From assembly GCF_019697375.1 (NCBI RefSeq), contig NZ_JAHCDI010000003.1, forward strand, positions 806,001 to 870,000: a stretch of 64,000 nucleotides of DNA. The letters run 5' to 3'. Origin of the DNA: Micromonospora tarapacensis. GTDB taxonomy: Bacteria; Actinomycetota; Actinomycetes; Mycobacteriales; Micromonosporaceae. Below are positions 34,327 through 44,474 of this stretch, piece by piece (position 1 is the stretch's first letter; every line of letters starts with the position of its first letter). The translations under genes were made by a program, and so were the position numbers. A model generated the notes under the pieces. It made no database searches and was not told where the DNA came from. It saw nothing but the letters and a program-made list of their open reading frames with translations.

Positions 34327-36117
34327 GCTCTCCTCGGGCTGCTGCTCGGCCTGGTGGCCAACGCGGCCGGGCTGGCCACCCCGCTGGTGACCAAATGGGT
34401 GCTGGACACTCTCGGCACCGGCGGCTCGCTGGCCCGCCCGGTGGCCGTGCTGCTGACCCTCGTCGTTGTCGGCGCCGCCATCACGCTCTGGCAGTGGATG
34501 CTGATGGGAGGCGTCGCCGAGCGGGTGGTGCTCGAGGCGCGGGCCGGGGTCATCCGGCACTACTTCGCGGCCCGGATCGATCAGCTGACCCGCCGGCCCG
34601 GCGGTGAACTGGTCACCCGGGCCACCTCCGACCCGGGGCTGCTGCACCAGGCCTCCGGTAGCCTCGTCGGGCTGATCAACGGCGCGGTGGCACTGGTTGG
34701 AACGCTGGTGCTGATGGGCACGCTGGACGTGGTGCTGCTGGGCATAACCCTGGTCGCGGTGGTCGCCGTGGCGGTGCTGATGGGGCTGCTGTTGCCGTCG
34801 ATCGGTCGGGCCCAGGAGGCTGCGCAGGAGTCGGTGGGACGCCTCGGTGGGGCGCTTGAGGGTTCGCTGCGCGCCATCCGGACGGTCAAGGCCAGCCGAG
34901 CCGAGCAGCGGCAGGCAACCCTGATCACCACTCACGCCGAGGACTCGGCGCGGCACGGCATTCACGCCGCCCGGCGCGCCGCGTCGGTCTGGACCATCTC
35001 CTGGACCGGCATCCAGCTCGCCGTGATCGTCATTCTCGGGTTCGGCGCCGCCCGCGCCGAGCGGGGCCTGATCGAGGTCTCCACGCTGATCGCCTTCCTG
35101 CTCTACGCCTTCCAGCTGATGGGCCCGATCAGCGAGCTGACCCAGAACATGACCGCCATGCAGGCCGGCATCGCGGCGGCCGGCCGGCTGCGGGAGATCG
35201 AGGCCATCGCGGTCGAGCCCGGCGGGACGCCGGCCGCCACCGTGCCGGCTGGGCATGCCGGGCTGGCTGGGCATGCCGGGCGGCCTGAGCCGCCGCGTGC
35301 CGGTGCCGCCGTGCTGGCCTTCCGGGGGGTCACCGCGCGGTACGCCCCGGGGGTACCACCCGCGGTACGCGACATCGACCTGGAGATTCCCCGGGTCGGC
35401 CACACCGCGATCGTCGGTCCCTCCGGCGCGGGCAAGACCACCCTCTTCTCCCTGCTGCTGCGCTTCCTCGAACCGGAGCAGGGCCGGGTGCTGCTGGACG
35501 GCCGGCCCTATCCGGACCACAGCCCCGGCGAGATCCGGGGCCGGCTGGCCTACGTCGAGCAGGAGGCGCCGGTCGTACCAGGCACCATCGGGGACAACCT
35601 GCGGTTCACCCATCCGGACGCCACCGACTCCGAACTGTGGGCCGCGCTGCGCGCTGTCGACCTGCACGACAGGGTCGGTGCGCTGGACCTCGGCCTGGAC
35701 ACGCCGCTGACCGCCACCACCGTCTCCGGCGGTGAGCGGCAGCGCATCGCGCTGGCCCGGGCCGTGCTGCGTACCCCGGACGTGCTGCTGCTCGACGAGG
35801 CGACCTCGCAGGTCGACGGGCTGACCGAGGCGGCGATCGCCCGGTGTGTCCGGCAACGGGCCGCCTCGGGGGCGGTGGTGACCATCGCCCACCGGCTGTC
35901 CACTGTGCTCGACGCCGACCAGATCGTGGTGATGGACCGCGGCGGGATACGGGCCGTCGGAGACCACGCGACCCTGCTGCACGGCGATGAGCTGTACCGG
36001 GACCTGGTGGCGTCGCTGCGCATCGGCACCAGCGGGACCGCGCCCGCCCCGGAGGTCGGCGGACGGACCGGGTCGGGCACACTGCTCGTACCCCTCGACC
36101 GCCTCCCCCAGGAGTGA
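34321..36117 (+). CDS. ABC transporter, fused membrane and ATPase domains, N-terminus missing
   Basis: About 598 residues of a half-transporter exporter. The frame is open from the junction with the TetR gene; the first recognisable residues, LLGLLLGLVANAAGLATPLV, are already inside the first membrane helix, so perhaps 20-50 residues are lacking. GTG 34354 would be an in-frame start but cuts that helix. Six spans are followed by a nucleotide-binding domain with Walker A GPSGAGKTT, signature SGGERQRIALARA, Walker B VLLLDEAT and the H-loop VTIAHRLS. The linker has a tandem GHAGLAGHAG repeat. A drug or lipid substrate is likely but unproven. Confidence 0.8.
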   Translation, partial: AAALLGLLLGLVANAAGLATPLVTKWVLDTLGTGGSLARPVAVLLTLVVVGAAITLWQWMLMGGVAERVVLEARAGVIRHYFAARIDQLTRRPGGELVTRATSDPGLLHQASGSLVGLINGAVALVGTLVLMGTLDVVLLGITLVAVVAVAVLMGLLLPSIGRAQEAAQESVGRLGGALEGSLRAIRTVKASRAEQRQATLITTHAEDSARHGIHAARRAASVWTISWTGIQLAVIVILGFGAARAERGLIEVSTLIAFLLYAFQLMGPISELTQNMTAMQAGIAAAGRLREIEAIAVEPGGTPAATVPAGHAGLAGHAGRPEPPRAGAAVLAFRGVTARYAPGVPPAVRDIDLEIPRVGHTAIVGPSGAGKTTLFSLLLRFLEPEQGRVLLDGRPYPDHSPGEIRGRLAYVEQEAPVVPGTIGDNLRFTHPDATDSELWAALRAVDLHDRVGALDLGLDTPLTATTVSGGERQRIALARAVLRTPDVLLLDEATSQVDGLTEAAIARCVRQRAASGAVVTIAHRLSTVLDADQIVVMDRGGIRAVGDHATLLHGDELYRDLVASLRIGTSGTAPAPEVGGRTGSGTLLVPLDRLPQE

Positions 36118-36126
36118 GCTACGCCA

Positions 36127-39100
36127 ATGTCGCTGCTCGCCAGATTCAGCCTCGCCAACCGGGGGCTGGTAGCCCTCATCGCGGTGGTGACAACGGCGTT
36201 GGGTGCGTACGCCGTGCCGTCGCTGAAGCAGCAACTTCTACCGTCATTGGAGTTCCCCGCCGCGTTCATCGTGGCCCCCTATCCCGGCGCCGCACCGGAG
36301 GTCGTCGAGTCGCAGGTGACCGAGCCGATCGAGAACAGCCTGCGCGGCATCGGCGGCCTCGACACCGTGATCTCGACCTCCCGGGAGGGCCTGACCACCG
36401 TCCAGGTGCAGTACGAGTTCGGTACCGACCTGGACGACGTGGTCAGCCAGATGCAGAGCGCGCTGAACCGCGCCCCGTTGCCCGACGGCGTCGACCCGCA
36501 GGTGATCGCGGGCAGCACCGACGACCTGCCGGCCGTGGTGCTGGCCGCGACCGGCGGCGGCGACGAGCGGACGCTCGCCGGGAAGCTGCGCGACACCGTG
36601 CTGCCGGAGTTGGAGGCGATCGAGGGTGTCCGCGCCGCCGAGCTGACGGGGGTGCGGGACGACCTCGTGGTGATCACGCCGGATCCGGTCGAGCTGGCCA
36701 AGGCCAAGGTCCAGCCGGCGGCGATCGGCGCCGCCCTGAAGGCCAACGGGGTGACGGTGCCGGCCGGTGCCGTGCTGGACGGTGACCGCACGCTGCCGGT
36801 GCAGGTGGGCGCCCCGCTGACCACGCTGGACGACCTGCGCGGGATCGTCGTCGCCCCGCCCGCCGGCAAGGCCGGCCCGGTCCGCCTCGGCGACGTCGCC
36901 GAGGTCTCCGAGCAGCTCGCGCCGGCCACCGCGATCACCCGCACCAACGGTCGGGAGAGCCTGGGGATCGCGGTCACCGCCGATCCGGACGGCAACGCGG
37001 TGGAGATCTCGCACGCGGTCGCGGACCGCCTCGCCGACCTGCGGGCCGCGGCCGGGGCCGAGCTGACCGTCGTGCTCGACCAGGCACCGTTCGTGGAGAA
37101 GTCCATCGAGACGCTGAGCACCGAGGGCCTGCTCGGCCTGATCATGGCCGTGCTGGTCATCCTGGTGTTCCTGCTGTCGGTGCGCTCGACGGTCGTCACC
37201 GCGGTCTCCATTCCCCTGTCGGTGGTGGTGGCGCTGATCGCCCTCTGGATCGGTGACTACTCGCTCAACCTGCTCACCCTCGGCGCGTTGACGGTCGCGG
37301 TCGGCCGGGTGGTGGACGACTCGATCGTCGTGCTGGAGAACATCAAGCGTCACCTGACGTACGGCGGGCCGAAGCGGGAGGCGATCCTCACGGCCGTCCG
37401 TGAGGTGGCCGGCGCGGTCACCGCCTCCACGCTGACCACGGTGGCCGTCTTCGCCCCGATCGCGCTGGTCGGGGGCTTCGTCGGTCAGCTGTTCGCGCCG
37501 TTCGCGATCACGGTCACCGTGGCGCTGCTCGCCTCGTTGCTGGTGTCGCTGACGGTGGTTCCGGTGCTCGCGTACTGGTTCCTCAAGCCGGTGACCGGCG
37601 CGGTCGACGGGGCGGCGGTCCGCCGGGCCGCCGAGGAGCGTGAGCTGCGCAGCCCGTTGCAGCGGGCGTACCTGCCGGTCATCCGGTTCGCCACCGGGCG
37701 GCGGGCGTACCGCTGGGCGACCCTGGCGGCGGGCCTGCTGGTGCTGCTCGGCACCTTCGGGCTGGCCCGTCAACTGGAGACGAACTTCCTGGACGACTCC
37801 GGCCAGGACACCCTCAACGTCCGGCAGGAGTTGCCGGTGGGCACCGGCCTGGCCGGTACCGACGCCGCCGCCCGCCGGGTCGAGGCGGTGCTGGCGACGA
37901 CTCCCGGCGTGGAGTCGTACCAGGTCACCGCCGGTGGTGGGGACAACCCGTGGGCCGGCGGCGCGGGCAACAACGTGGCCGACTACGCGCTGCGCCTCGG
38001 CGAGGAGACCGACGCCAAGGCGATGCGCGGCGTACTGCGGGAGCGGTTCGCGGCGCTGGGCCGGGACGCGGGTGAGATCACCTTCCCGGCCGGCCAGGGC
38101 GGGGCGTCCGCCAACGAGCTGGCGGTGGTGGTCCGGGCCGCCGACCAGGAGGCGCTGGCCGCCGCCGCGCAGCAGGCCGAGGTCGCGCTGGCCGGCATCG
38201 GTGGCGTCGAGGACGTCTCGACGACCCTTGCCGACCAGGCGCCGCGCGTCGACGTGACCGTCGACCGGGAGGCCGCCAGCCGGGCCGGGCTCACCGAGGC
38301 CGCGGTCGGCCAGCTGGTGGCACAGGCGTTCCGCGGTACGCCGCTGGGCCAGGTGAACCTCGACGACGGTACCCGGGACGTGGTGCTGCGGCTGTCGACG
38401 ACGCCACCGGGGACGGTGGAGGAACTGCGGGCGTTGCCGGTCGGCCCGATGAAGCTGGACGACATCGCCGACGTCACGGAGACCACGGGGCCGCAACAGG
38501 TGCGGCGGATCGACGGCGAACGCAGCGTCTCGGTCACCGGCACGGTCACCGGCTCCGACCTGGGTGCGATCAGCACCGAGCTACAGGGCCGGCTCGATGC
38601 GATCGACGTGCCGGGTGCCACGCTCACCCTGGGCGGCGTCAGCGCCGAGCAGCGGGAGACCTTCGCCGACCTGGGCCTGGCCGTGCTGGCGGCGATCGCG
38701 ATCGTGTTCCTGATCATGATGGCGACGTTCCGCAGCGTGATCCAGGCGCTGATCCTGCTGATCTCCATCCCGTTCGCGGCCACCGGCGCGGTCGCCCTGC
38801 TGCTCGTCAGCGGCACCGCGCTGAGCGTGCCGGCGCTGATCGGGGTGCTCATGCTGGTCGGCATCGTGGTGACCAACGCGATCGTGCTGCTGGATCTGGT
38901 CAATCAGTACCGTGCCCAGGGGAGGGGTGTCCGGGACGCGGTGGTCGAGGGCGGGCGGCACCGGTTGCGGCCGATCCTGATGACCGCGATCGCCACCATC
39001 TTCGCGCTGACGCCGATGGCCTTCGGGCTCACCGGCGAGGGCGGTTTCATCTCCCGCCCGCTGGCGATCGTGGTGATCGGTGGGCTGCTCACCTCCACCC

Positions 39101-39411
39101 TGCTCACACTGGTCCTGGTGCCCACGCTGTACGCCATGGTGGAGGACACGAAGGAGTCGGTGCGGGCCTGGCGCCGCAGCCGCTCCGGCGCCGGTGACGA
39201 GCGGCCCGACGTCGACGTGCCCGGTTCGGGTGACGCCGGGCCCGGCACGGCCGCGCGGCTTCGGGTGGGTGCGGCGACGACCGGCGAAAGCCGGCCGCAG
39301 AGCCAGCCGGTCCCGGCGGCGCCCTCCGGTGCCCTGATCGAGAGCACCGACCAGTTCGAGGTGCTCCGGCTGCCCAAGGGCCGCAAGTCACCGTTCCCGT
39401 CGGGCGAGTAA
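36127..39411 (+). CDS. RND-family efflux permease (AcrB/HAE1-like)
   Basis: A 1094-residue transporter with twelve spans and two large periplasmic-type loops. The fourth span holds VGRVVDDSIVVLENIKRHL, containing the paired Asp residues that carry protons in AcrB. The N-terminus LARFSLANRGLVALIAVV and LLPSLEFPAAFIVAPYPGAAPEVVE are typical. A hydrophilic tail of about 85 residues follows the last span. No membrane-fusion or outer-membrane gene is adjacent, as is usual in Gram-positive actinobacteria. It begins 9 bases after the ABC gene, so the two are cotranscribed. Confidence 0.92.
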   Translation: MSLLARFSLANRGLVALIAVVTTALGAYAVPSLKQQLLPSLEFPAAFIVAPYPGAAPEVVESQVTEPIENSLRGIGGLDTVISTSREGLTTVQVQYEFGTDLDDVVSQMQSALNRAPLPDGVDPQVIAGSTDDLPAVVLAATGGGDERTLAGKLRDTVLPELEAIEGVRAAELTGVRDDLVVITPDPVELAKAKVQPAAIGAALKANGVTVPAGAVLDGDRTLPVQVGAPLTTLDDLRGIVVAPPAGKAGPVRLGDVAEVSEQLAPATAITRTNGRESLGIAVTADPDGNAVEISHAVADRLADLRAAAGAELTVVLDQAPFVEKSIETLSTEGLLGLIMAVLVILVFLLSVRSTVVTAVSIPLSVVVALIALWIGDYSLNLLTLGALTVAVGRVVDDSIVVLENIKRHLTYGGPKREAILTAVREVAGAVTASTLTTVAVFAPIALVGGFVGQLFAPFAITVTVALLASLLVSLTVVPVLAYWFLKPVTGAVDGAAVRRAAEERELRSPLQRAYLPVIRFATGRRAYRWATLAAGLLVLLGTFGLARQLETNFLDDSGQDTLNVRQELPVGTGLAGTDAAARRVEAVLATTPGVESYQVTAGGGDNPWAGGAGNNVADYALRLGEETDAKAMRGVLRERFAALGRDAGEITFPAGQGGASANELAVVVRAADQEALAAAAQQAEVALAGIGGVEDVSTTLADQAPRVDVTVDREAASRAGLTEAAVGQLVAQAFRGTPLGQVNLDDGTRDVVLRLSTTPPGTVEELRALPVGPMKLDDIADVTETTGPQQVRRIDGERSVSVTGTVTGSDLGAISTELQGRLDAIDVPGATLTLGGVSAEQRETFADLGLAVLAAIAIVFLIMMATFRSVIQALILLISIPFAATGAVALLLVSGTALSVPALIGVLMLVGIVVTNAIVLLDLVNQYRAQGRGVRDAVVEGGRHRLRPILMTAIATIFALTPMAFGLTGEGGFISRPLAIVVIGGLLTSTLLTLVLVPTLYAMVEDTKESVRAWRRSRSGAGDERPDVDVPGSGDAGPGTAARLRVGAATTGESRPQSQPVPAAPSGALIESTDQFEVLRLPKGRKSPFPSGE

Positions 39412-39413
39412 CC

Positions 39414-39455
39414 GGCGATGCCCGGCGGGCCGGCCTCGGCTCGCCGGGCATCGCC
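39414..39455. terminator. terminator after the RND gene
   Basis: GGCGATGCCCGGCG (39414-39427) pairs exactly with CGCCGGGCATCGCC (39442-39455) around a 14-base loop, two bases beyond the RND stop codon. Confidence 0.75.
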
Positions 39456-39515
39456 GTCGGGTCGGTGTCCGCGCTCCGACTCAACCACTGACAGTGGCCG
39501 GGTATGGTCCGCTGA

Positions 39516-40760
39516 GTGGCGTCCACCCTCTCGGTCCTCACCGGCAACCGAAACTTTCGGAACCTCTTTCTGGCCGAATTGGTGGTCTTCGGCGCCGACT
39601 GGTTCGTCATGGTTCCGTTGCTCGTCCTGCTGCCGAAGCTGACCGGCAGCGGGGTGTGGGGCGCCCTGGTGCTCGCCGTGGACACCGGCATCGTGGCGCT
39701 GCTGCTGCCGTACACCGGCACCATCGCCGACCGGTTCGACCGTCGTAAGATCATGATTGCCGCGAACGTCGCCGCGCTGGTCGGCGTCCTGCTGCTGCTC
39801 GGCGTGCGCGGCGCCGGCACGGCCTGGCTGGCGATGCTCGGCATCGGTGTGGTCGCGGTGGCCAAGGCGTTCTACTCCCCGGCGGCACAGGCCGCCCTGC
39901 CGAACGTGCTCGACCCGGACGAACTTGCCGCCGGCAACGCGGTGGCCGGGTCGGCCTGGGGCACGATGACGGTCGTCGGCGCGTCGCTCGGCGGCGTGCT
40001 CAGTGCCGCCGCCGGGCCGTACGTCTGCTTCTGGGTCGGTGCGGTCGGCCTGGTGGTGGCCGCGGGCCTGGCCACGCTCATCCGCCGGCCGCTGCAGGCC
40101 CCGCGGGAGCGTGGGGTGGCGGCACCGCAGACCTGGGCGGCCATCCGCGAGGCGTTGGGCTACATCGGGCACCGCCCGCGGGTGCTGGCGCTGGTGACGG
40201 TCAAGTCGGCGGTGGGGCTCGGCAACGGCGTGCTGACCGTCTTCCCACTGCTCGCCGGGGTGTACGGCGTCGGTGCGCTCGGTGCCGGCCTGCTGTTCGC
40301 CGTACGGGGCGCCGGCGCGCTGGTCGGTCCGATCCTGATGCGCCGGGTGTTGACCAACCGCGCCTGGCTGCTGCCCGGCCTGGCACTGTCCATGTCGGCG
40401 TACGGGCTGGCCTACCTCGGCACGTCGGTGGTGGCCTGGTTCCCGCTGGTGCTCGCCCTGGTCTTCGTGGCGCACTTCGCCGGCGGCAGCAACTGGGTGA
40501 TGTCGAACTTCGCGTTGCAGGGCGAGGTGCCGGACCGGCTGCGCGGCCGGGTCTTCGCCACCGACATGATGCTGGCCACCCTGGCGATCTCGGTCAGCCA
40601 ACTCGTGGTGGCGGCGGTGGTGGACGTGGTGGACGAACGGGTCGTGCTGGCCGGCTGCGGCCTGGTCACCCTGACCTACGCGATCGGTTGGCGGGTCGCC
40701 ACCCGCCAACTCTCGCTCGACACACCGGCCGGCACACCGCAGGACACCGCGGTGTCGTAG
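39516..40760 (+). CDS. major facilitator superfamily transporter
   Basis: A 414-residue protein with twelve predicted spans. The N-terminus NRNFRNLFLAELVVFGADWF and the loop 2-3 motif TIADRFDRRKIMIAANV identify the MFS_3/enterobactin-exporter-like drug-efflux group. PAAQAALPNVLDPDELAAGNAV and VPDRLRGRVFA are shared motifs. GTG 39516 has no Shine-Dalgarno sequence but a TATGGT box about 8-13 bases upstream, so the mRNA may be leaderless. It is separated from the RND gene by a terminator and so has its own promoter. Substrate unknown. Confidence 0.88.
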   Translation: MASTLSVLTGNRNFRNLFLAELVVFGADWFVMVPLLVLLPKLTGSGVWGALVLAVDTGIVALLLPYTGTIADRFDRRKIMIAANVAALVGVLLLLGVRGAGTAWLAMLGIGVVAVAKAFYSPAAQAALPNVLDPDELAAGNAVAGSAWGTMTVVGASLGGVLSAAAGPYVCFWVGAVGLVVAAGLATLIRRPLQAPRERGVAAPQTWAAIREALGYIGHRPRVLALVTVKSAVGLGNGVLTVFPLLAGVYGVGALGAGLLFAVRGAGALVGPILMRRVLTNRAWLLPGLALSMSAYGLAYLGTSVVAWFPLVLALVFVAHFAGGSNWVMSNFALQGEVPDRLRGRVFATDMMLATLAISVSQLVVAAVVDVVDERVVLAGCGLVTLTYAIGWRVATRQLSLDTPAGTPQDTAVS

Positions 40761-40842
40761 CCGGCCGGATCGCCGCTACGGCGGCGTCCCAGGAGACGGA
40801 CGATGGCCCGCCCCCGGGGCTCCGGGGCCCTAGCATGGGCGC

Positions 40843-41787
40843 GTGCCGACCACTTTCGCCGCCGGTCCGGTCCGGGTCCGGGTTCCCGCCACGAGTGCGA
40901 ACCTGGGGCCCGGCTTCGACGCGCTGGGGCTCGCCCTCGCGCTCTACGACGACGTGGCCGCCGAGGTGACGGCGGGCGGCGTGACGGTGTCGGTGACCGG
41001 TGAGGGCGCCGGCGACCTGCCGGTCGACGAGGGGCACCTGGTGGTACGCGCGATGCGGGCGGCCTTCGACGAGCTTGGCGGGCAGCCGTCGGGGCTGGTG
41101 GTGGAGTGCGTGAACCGCATCCCGCAGGCGCGTGGGCTCGGCTCCTCCTCGGCGGCGATCGTCGCCGGCGTGCTGCTGGCCCGGGCGCTGGTCGATGGTG
41201 GGGAAGACCGGTTCGACGAGGTCGCCGTGTTGCGGCTGGCGGCGCGGATCGAGGGCCATCCGGACAATGTCGCGCCCTGCCTGCTCGGCGGCTGCACCGT
41301 GGCCTGGACGGAACCCTCCGGTGCGCGGGCGGTGTCGTTGCCGGTCGCCGACGCCGTACGTCCGACCGTCCTGGTCCCCGCGGAGCGTGGGTTGACGGCC
41401 TCGGCGCGGGCGGCGCTGCCGGCGACCGTGCCGCACGGTGACGCCGCGGTCAACGCCGGCCGGGCGGCGCTGCTGGTGCACGCGTTGACCACGCAGCCGG
41501 CGTTGCTGCTGCCGGCCACCGTCGACCGGCTGCACCAGGACTATCGCGCGTCCTCGATGCCGGGCACGGCAGCCCTGGTCAAGGGGTTGCGTGCGGCCGG
41601 TGTGGCCGCCGTGGTCAGTGGGGCGGGCCCGACCGTGCTCGCCCTGTCCGAGCTGCCGGAAGGTTTCGACCCGGGAACAGAATGGCAACTGCTGCGGTTG
41701 CCGGTAGACGTGCGCGGCGCACAGGTCGGGCGGGGTAGACTCGGACACGCGGAGCGGGACCCTGTTGCCGCAGGTCGGAAGAGTTGA
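40843..41787 (+). CDS. thrB: homoserine kinase
   Basis: A 314-residue GHMP-superfamily kinase that phosphorylates homoserine for threonine synthase. VRVRVPATSANLGPGFDALGLAL is the N-terminal substrate motif, IPQARGLGSSSAAIVAG the phosphate loop, and AAVVSGAGPTVLAL the third GHMP motif. GTG 40843 has a TAGCAT box just upstream and no ribosome site, suggesting a leaderless transcript. The gene is 7.1 kb away from thrC, with an export gene cluster between them. Confidence 0.95.
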   Translation: MPTTFAAGPVRVRVPATSANLGPGFDALGLALALYDDVAAEVTAGGVTVSVTGEGAGDLPVDEGHLVVRAMRAAFDELGGQPSGLVVECVNRIPQARGLGSSSAAIVAGVLLARALVDGGEDRFDEVAVLRLAARIEGHPDNVAPCLLGGCTVAWTEPSGARAVSLPVADAVRPTVLVPAERGLTASARAALPATVPHGDAAVNAGRAALLVHALTTQPALLLPATVDRLHQDYRASSMPGTAALVKGLRAAGVAAVVSGAGPTVLALSELPEGFDPGTEWQLLRLPVDVRGAQVGRGRLGHAERDPVAAGRKS

Positions 41788-42080
41788 TTACGCTCTAGAC
41801 TTAGCACAGCCGCGAAGCATGCGATCTCCTGCGGGTCGGCGCACCCCCGAAGCTCTCGGCGGTAAGCCCGTCACCCCTGCCTAGGCCACGCCGCACCGCA
41901 GTCTTCACTGGTCGCCGCAGACGGCGAAACCCGCTCACCGGCTTCCTGGTGGGTCGGGCCACCGACCGGCTGCTGCGTTACAGACTCCCGCGAAGCGTCA
42001 TGCGAGGCGGGTGCACCGAGGCCGCCCGGCCACCTGTTGTCGATTCCGGGCAGTCCCGGCCTATCGAGGGAAGGAATCCA
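41788..42080 (+). promoter_or_regulatory. rho upstream leader region
   Basis: A 293-base gene-free leader precedes rho. TAGACT boxes occur at 41735-41740 (inside the thrB end) and 41796-41801; neither has a convincing -35 at 17 bases, so the promoter call is tentative. The long C-rich, G-poor transcript segments would suit Rho autoregulation by early termination, as known for rho in other bacteria, but no specific site can be read. Confidence 0.4.
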
Positions 42081-44176
42081 TTGAGCGACACCACCGACGT
42101 GACGTCGGATGTTTCCAACGTCGCTGGCGATGCCACCACCGCTGCCCCTGCCCGTCGCCGGCGCAGCGGCACGGGTCTGTCGGCGATGCTGCTGCCGGAG
42201 CTGCAGAGCCTGGCCGCGTCGCTCGGCATCTCGGGGACGGCTCGCATGCGCAAGGGCGAGCTGATCAGCGCGATCACCGAGCGGCAGGGCGGCGCTGCCG
42301 GGGCCCTCGACCACGGGCCGAGGTCGCGGCGGCCGCCACCCCGGTCCGCGAGGAGGTACACGCGGAGGTGCGAGACGTGGGTGAGCGGCCGGAGGCCGAG
42401 CGCCGTGGCGGCGAGCAACCGGCGGCGAGCGTCGACAGCGACAGCGAGAGCGAGGGTCGCAGCCGTACCCGGCGCAGCCGGGCCGTGGCGGAAACCCGCG
42501 CCGAGGAGCCCGCCGCCGAGGGCGAGCGGGCCGAGAGCCGGTCCGGTCGGGACCGCGGCGAGCGGCCGGAGCGCGGCGATCGTGGCGAGCGTGCCGAGCG
42601 CGGTGACCGTGGCGAGCGTGCCGAGCGCGGTGACCGTGGCGAGCGTGCCGAGCGCGGTGACCGTGGCGAGCGTGGCGAGCGTGCCGACCGTGCCGACCGT
42701 GCCGACCGTGCCGAGCGCGGTGACCGCGGTGACCGCGGTGACCGTGGCGAGCGTGCCGACCGTGGCGAGCGTGCCGACCGTGGCGAGCGTGCCGACCGTG
42801 GCGAGCGTGCCGACCGCGGTGACCGCGGTGACCGTGCCGATCGTGGCGACCGTGGCGACCGTGCTTCCGATCGCGGTGATCGCGGTGATCGCGGGCAGCG
42901 CGCCGAGCGGGACAACGACGGTGACGACGACGAGGGCGGCGGTCGGCGCAGCCGGCGTAGCCGCTTCCGGGACCGTCGACGGGGCCGCGGTGACCGCGGC
43001 GACTCCGGCGGCGACGGCGGTCGCGAGCCGCAGTTCGCCGAGGACGACGTGCTCGTTCCGGTGGCCGGCATCGTCGACGTGCTCGACAACTACGCGTTCG
43101 TCCGGACCACCGGCTACCTGGCCGGCTCGAACGACGTGTACGTGTCGATGTCCCAGATCAAGAAGTACGGCCTGCGGCGCGGTGACGCGATCACCGGTGC
43201 CGTCCGGGCGGCCCGCGACGGCGAGCAGCGGCGCGACAAGTACAACCCCTTGGTCCGGCTGGACACCATCAACGGGATGGAGCCGGACGAGGCCAAGCGC
43301 CGGCCCGAGTTCTACAAGCTCACCCCGCTGTACCCGCAGGAGCGGCTGCGGCTGGAGACCGAGCCGCACATCCTCACCACCCGGGTGATCGACCTGGTCA
43401 TGCCGATCGGCAAGGGGCAGCGGGCGCTGATCGTCTCGCCGCCGAAGGCCGGCAAGACCATGGTGCTGCAGGCGATCGCGAACGCGATCACGCACAACAA
43501 CCCGGAGTGCCACCTGATGGTGGTGCTGGTCGACGAGCGGCCCGAAGAGGTCACCGACATGCAGCGGTCGGTCAAGGGCGAGGTCATCGCGGCCACGTTC
43601 GACCGCCCGCCGCAGGACCACACCACGGTCGCCGAGCTGGCGATCGAGCGGGCCAAGCGCCTGGTCGAGCTGGGCCACGACGTGGTCGTGCTGCTCGACT
43701 CGGTGACCCGGCTCGGTCGGTCGTACAACCTGGCGGCACCGGCCAGCGGCCGGATCATGTCCGGTGGTATCGACTCCACCGCGCTCTACCCGCCGAAGCG
43801 GTTCCTCGGCGCGGCCCGCAACATCGAGAACGGCGGCTCGCTGACCATCCTCGCCACCGCCCTGGTGGAGACCGGGTCCATGGCGGACACGGTCATCTTC
43901 GAGGAGTTCAAGGGCACCGGTAACGCGGAGCTGAAGCTGGACCGGAAGATCGCCGACAGGCGGACCTTCCCGGCCATCGACATCCACCCGTCCGGGACGC
44001 GCAAGGAGGAGATCCTGCTCGCGCCGGAGGAGTTGGCCATCGTGCACAAGCTCCGCAAGGTGCTGCACTCGCTGGACTCGCAGGCGGCATTGGACCTCCT
44101 ACTGGACCGGCTCAAGCAGTCCCGGACCAACATCGAGTTCCTGATGCAGATCGCCAAGTCGACGCCGGGGGAGTAA
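42081..44176 (+). CDS. rho: transcription termination factor Rho, one frameshift near 42,300
   Basis: TTG 42081 follows GGGAAGGA. The Rho_N helices ([27 protein letters not shown]) are read first. Near 42,300 one C is missing from a GGGGCCC run, and the frame continues one base over; restoring it gives 698 residues. An Arg/Gly/Asp/Glu-rich insert (about 110-310) precedes the RNA-binding cold-shock-like domain ([34 protein letters not shown]). The ATPase has PPKAGKTM (Walker A, near 455), [24 protein letters not shown] (Walker B) and the Q/R loops. It is a hexameric RNA helicase that releases transcripts. Large inserts are normal in actinobacterial Rho. An intact C-terminus argues against a pseudogene. 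Confidence 0.92.
42540..42910 (+). repeat. in-frame tandem repeats in the Rho insert
   Basis: Some 370 bases are built of 9-base blocks (GGCGAGCGT, GCCGAGCGC, GGTGACCGT, GCCGACCGT) combined into 18- and 27-base higher-order repeats. They encode runs of GER, AER, GDR and ADR triplets. Arg alternates with Glu or Asp, giving a near-neutral but highly charged disordered tract. Confidence 0.92.
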
Positions 44177-44196
44177 CGTCCGCCGACGAAGATCGA

Positions 44197-44230
44197 CGAA
44201 GGGGCGTGGCCGACCGGCCACGCCCCTTCG
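44197..44230 (+). terminator. rho terminator, 16-bp stem
   Basis: CGAAGGGGCGTGGCCG at 44197-44212 and its exact complement at 44215-44230 form a hairpin about 20 bases after the rho stop. Confidence 0.8.
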
Positions 44231-44474
44231 CGTAGCCTCTGCTTCACCCCACGCAACAGAGGCCGGGCGGAGGAATGCTTCGCGCGGGCGGTGGGAATGC
44301 GTACCCGAGGCCCGATGTTGCTACCGGCGACCAACTGGTGTGCGGCCCGATTCCAGGGCCCACCGAAGCCCATGGCACACTGGTCAGTCGGCCACCGGTT
44401 CCGGTTCACGCCCCGACGGCACGCACGAGCGGGCCAGGGCGACCCGGCGACCACGACGAGAGGACCGAGGCGAC

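Noticed and set aside
42540..42910. Repeat array in rho as a CRISPR or mobile element
   Set aside because: It is in-frame coding sequence in the expected position of the actinobacterial Rho insert.
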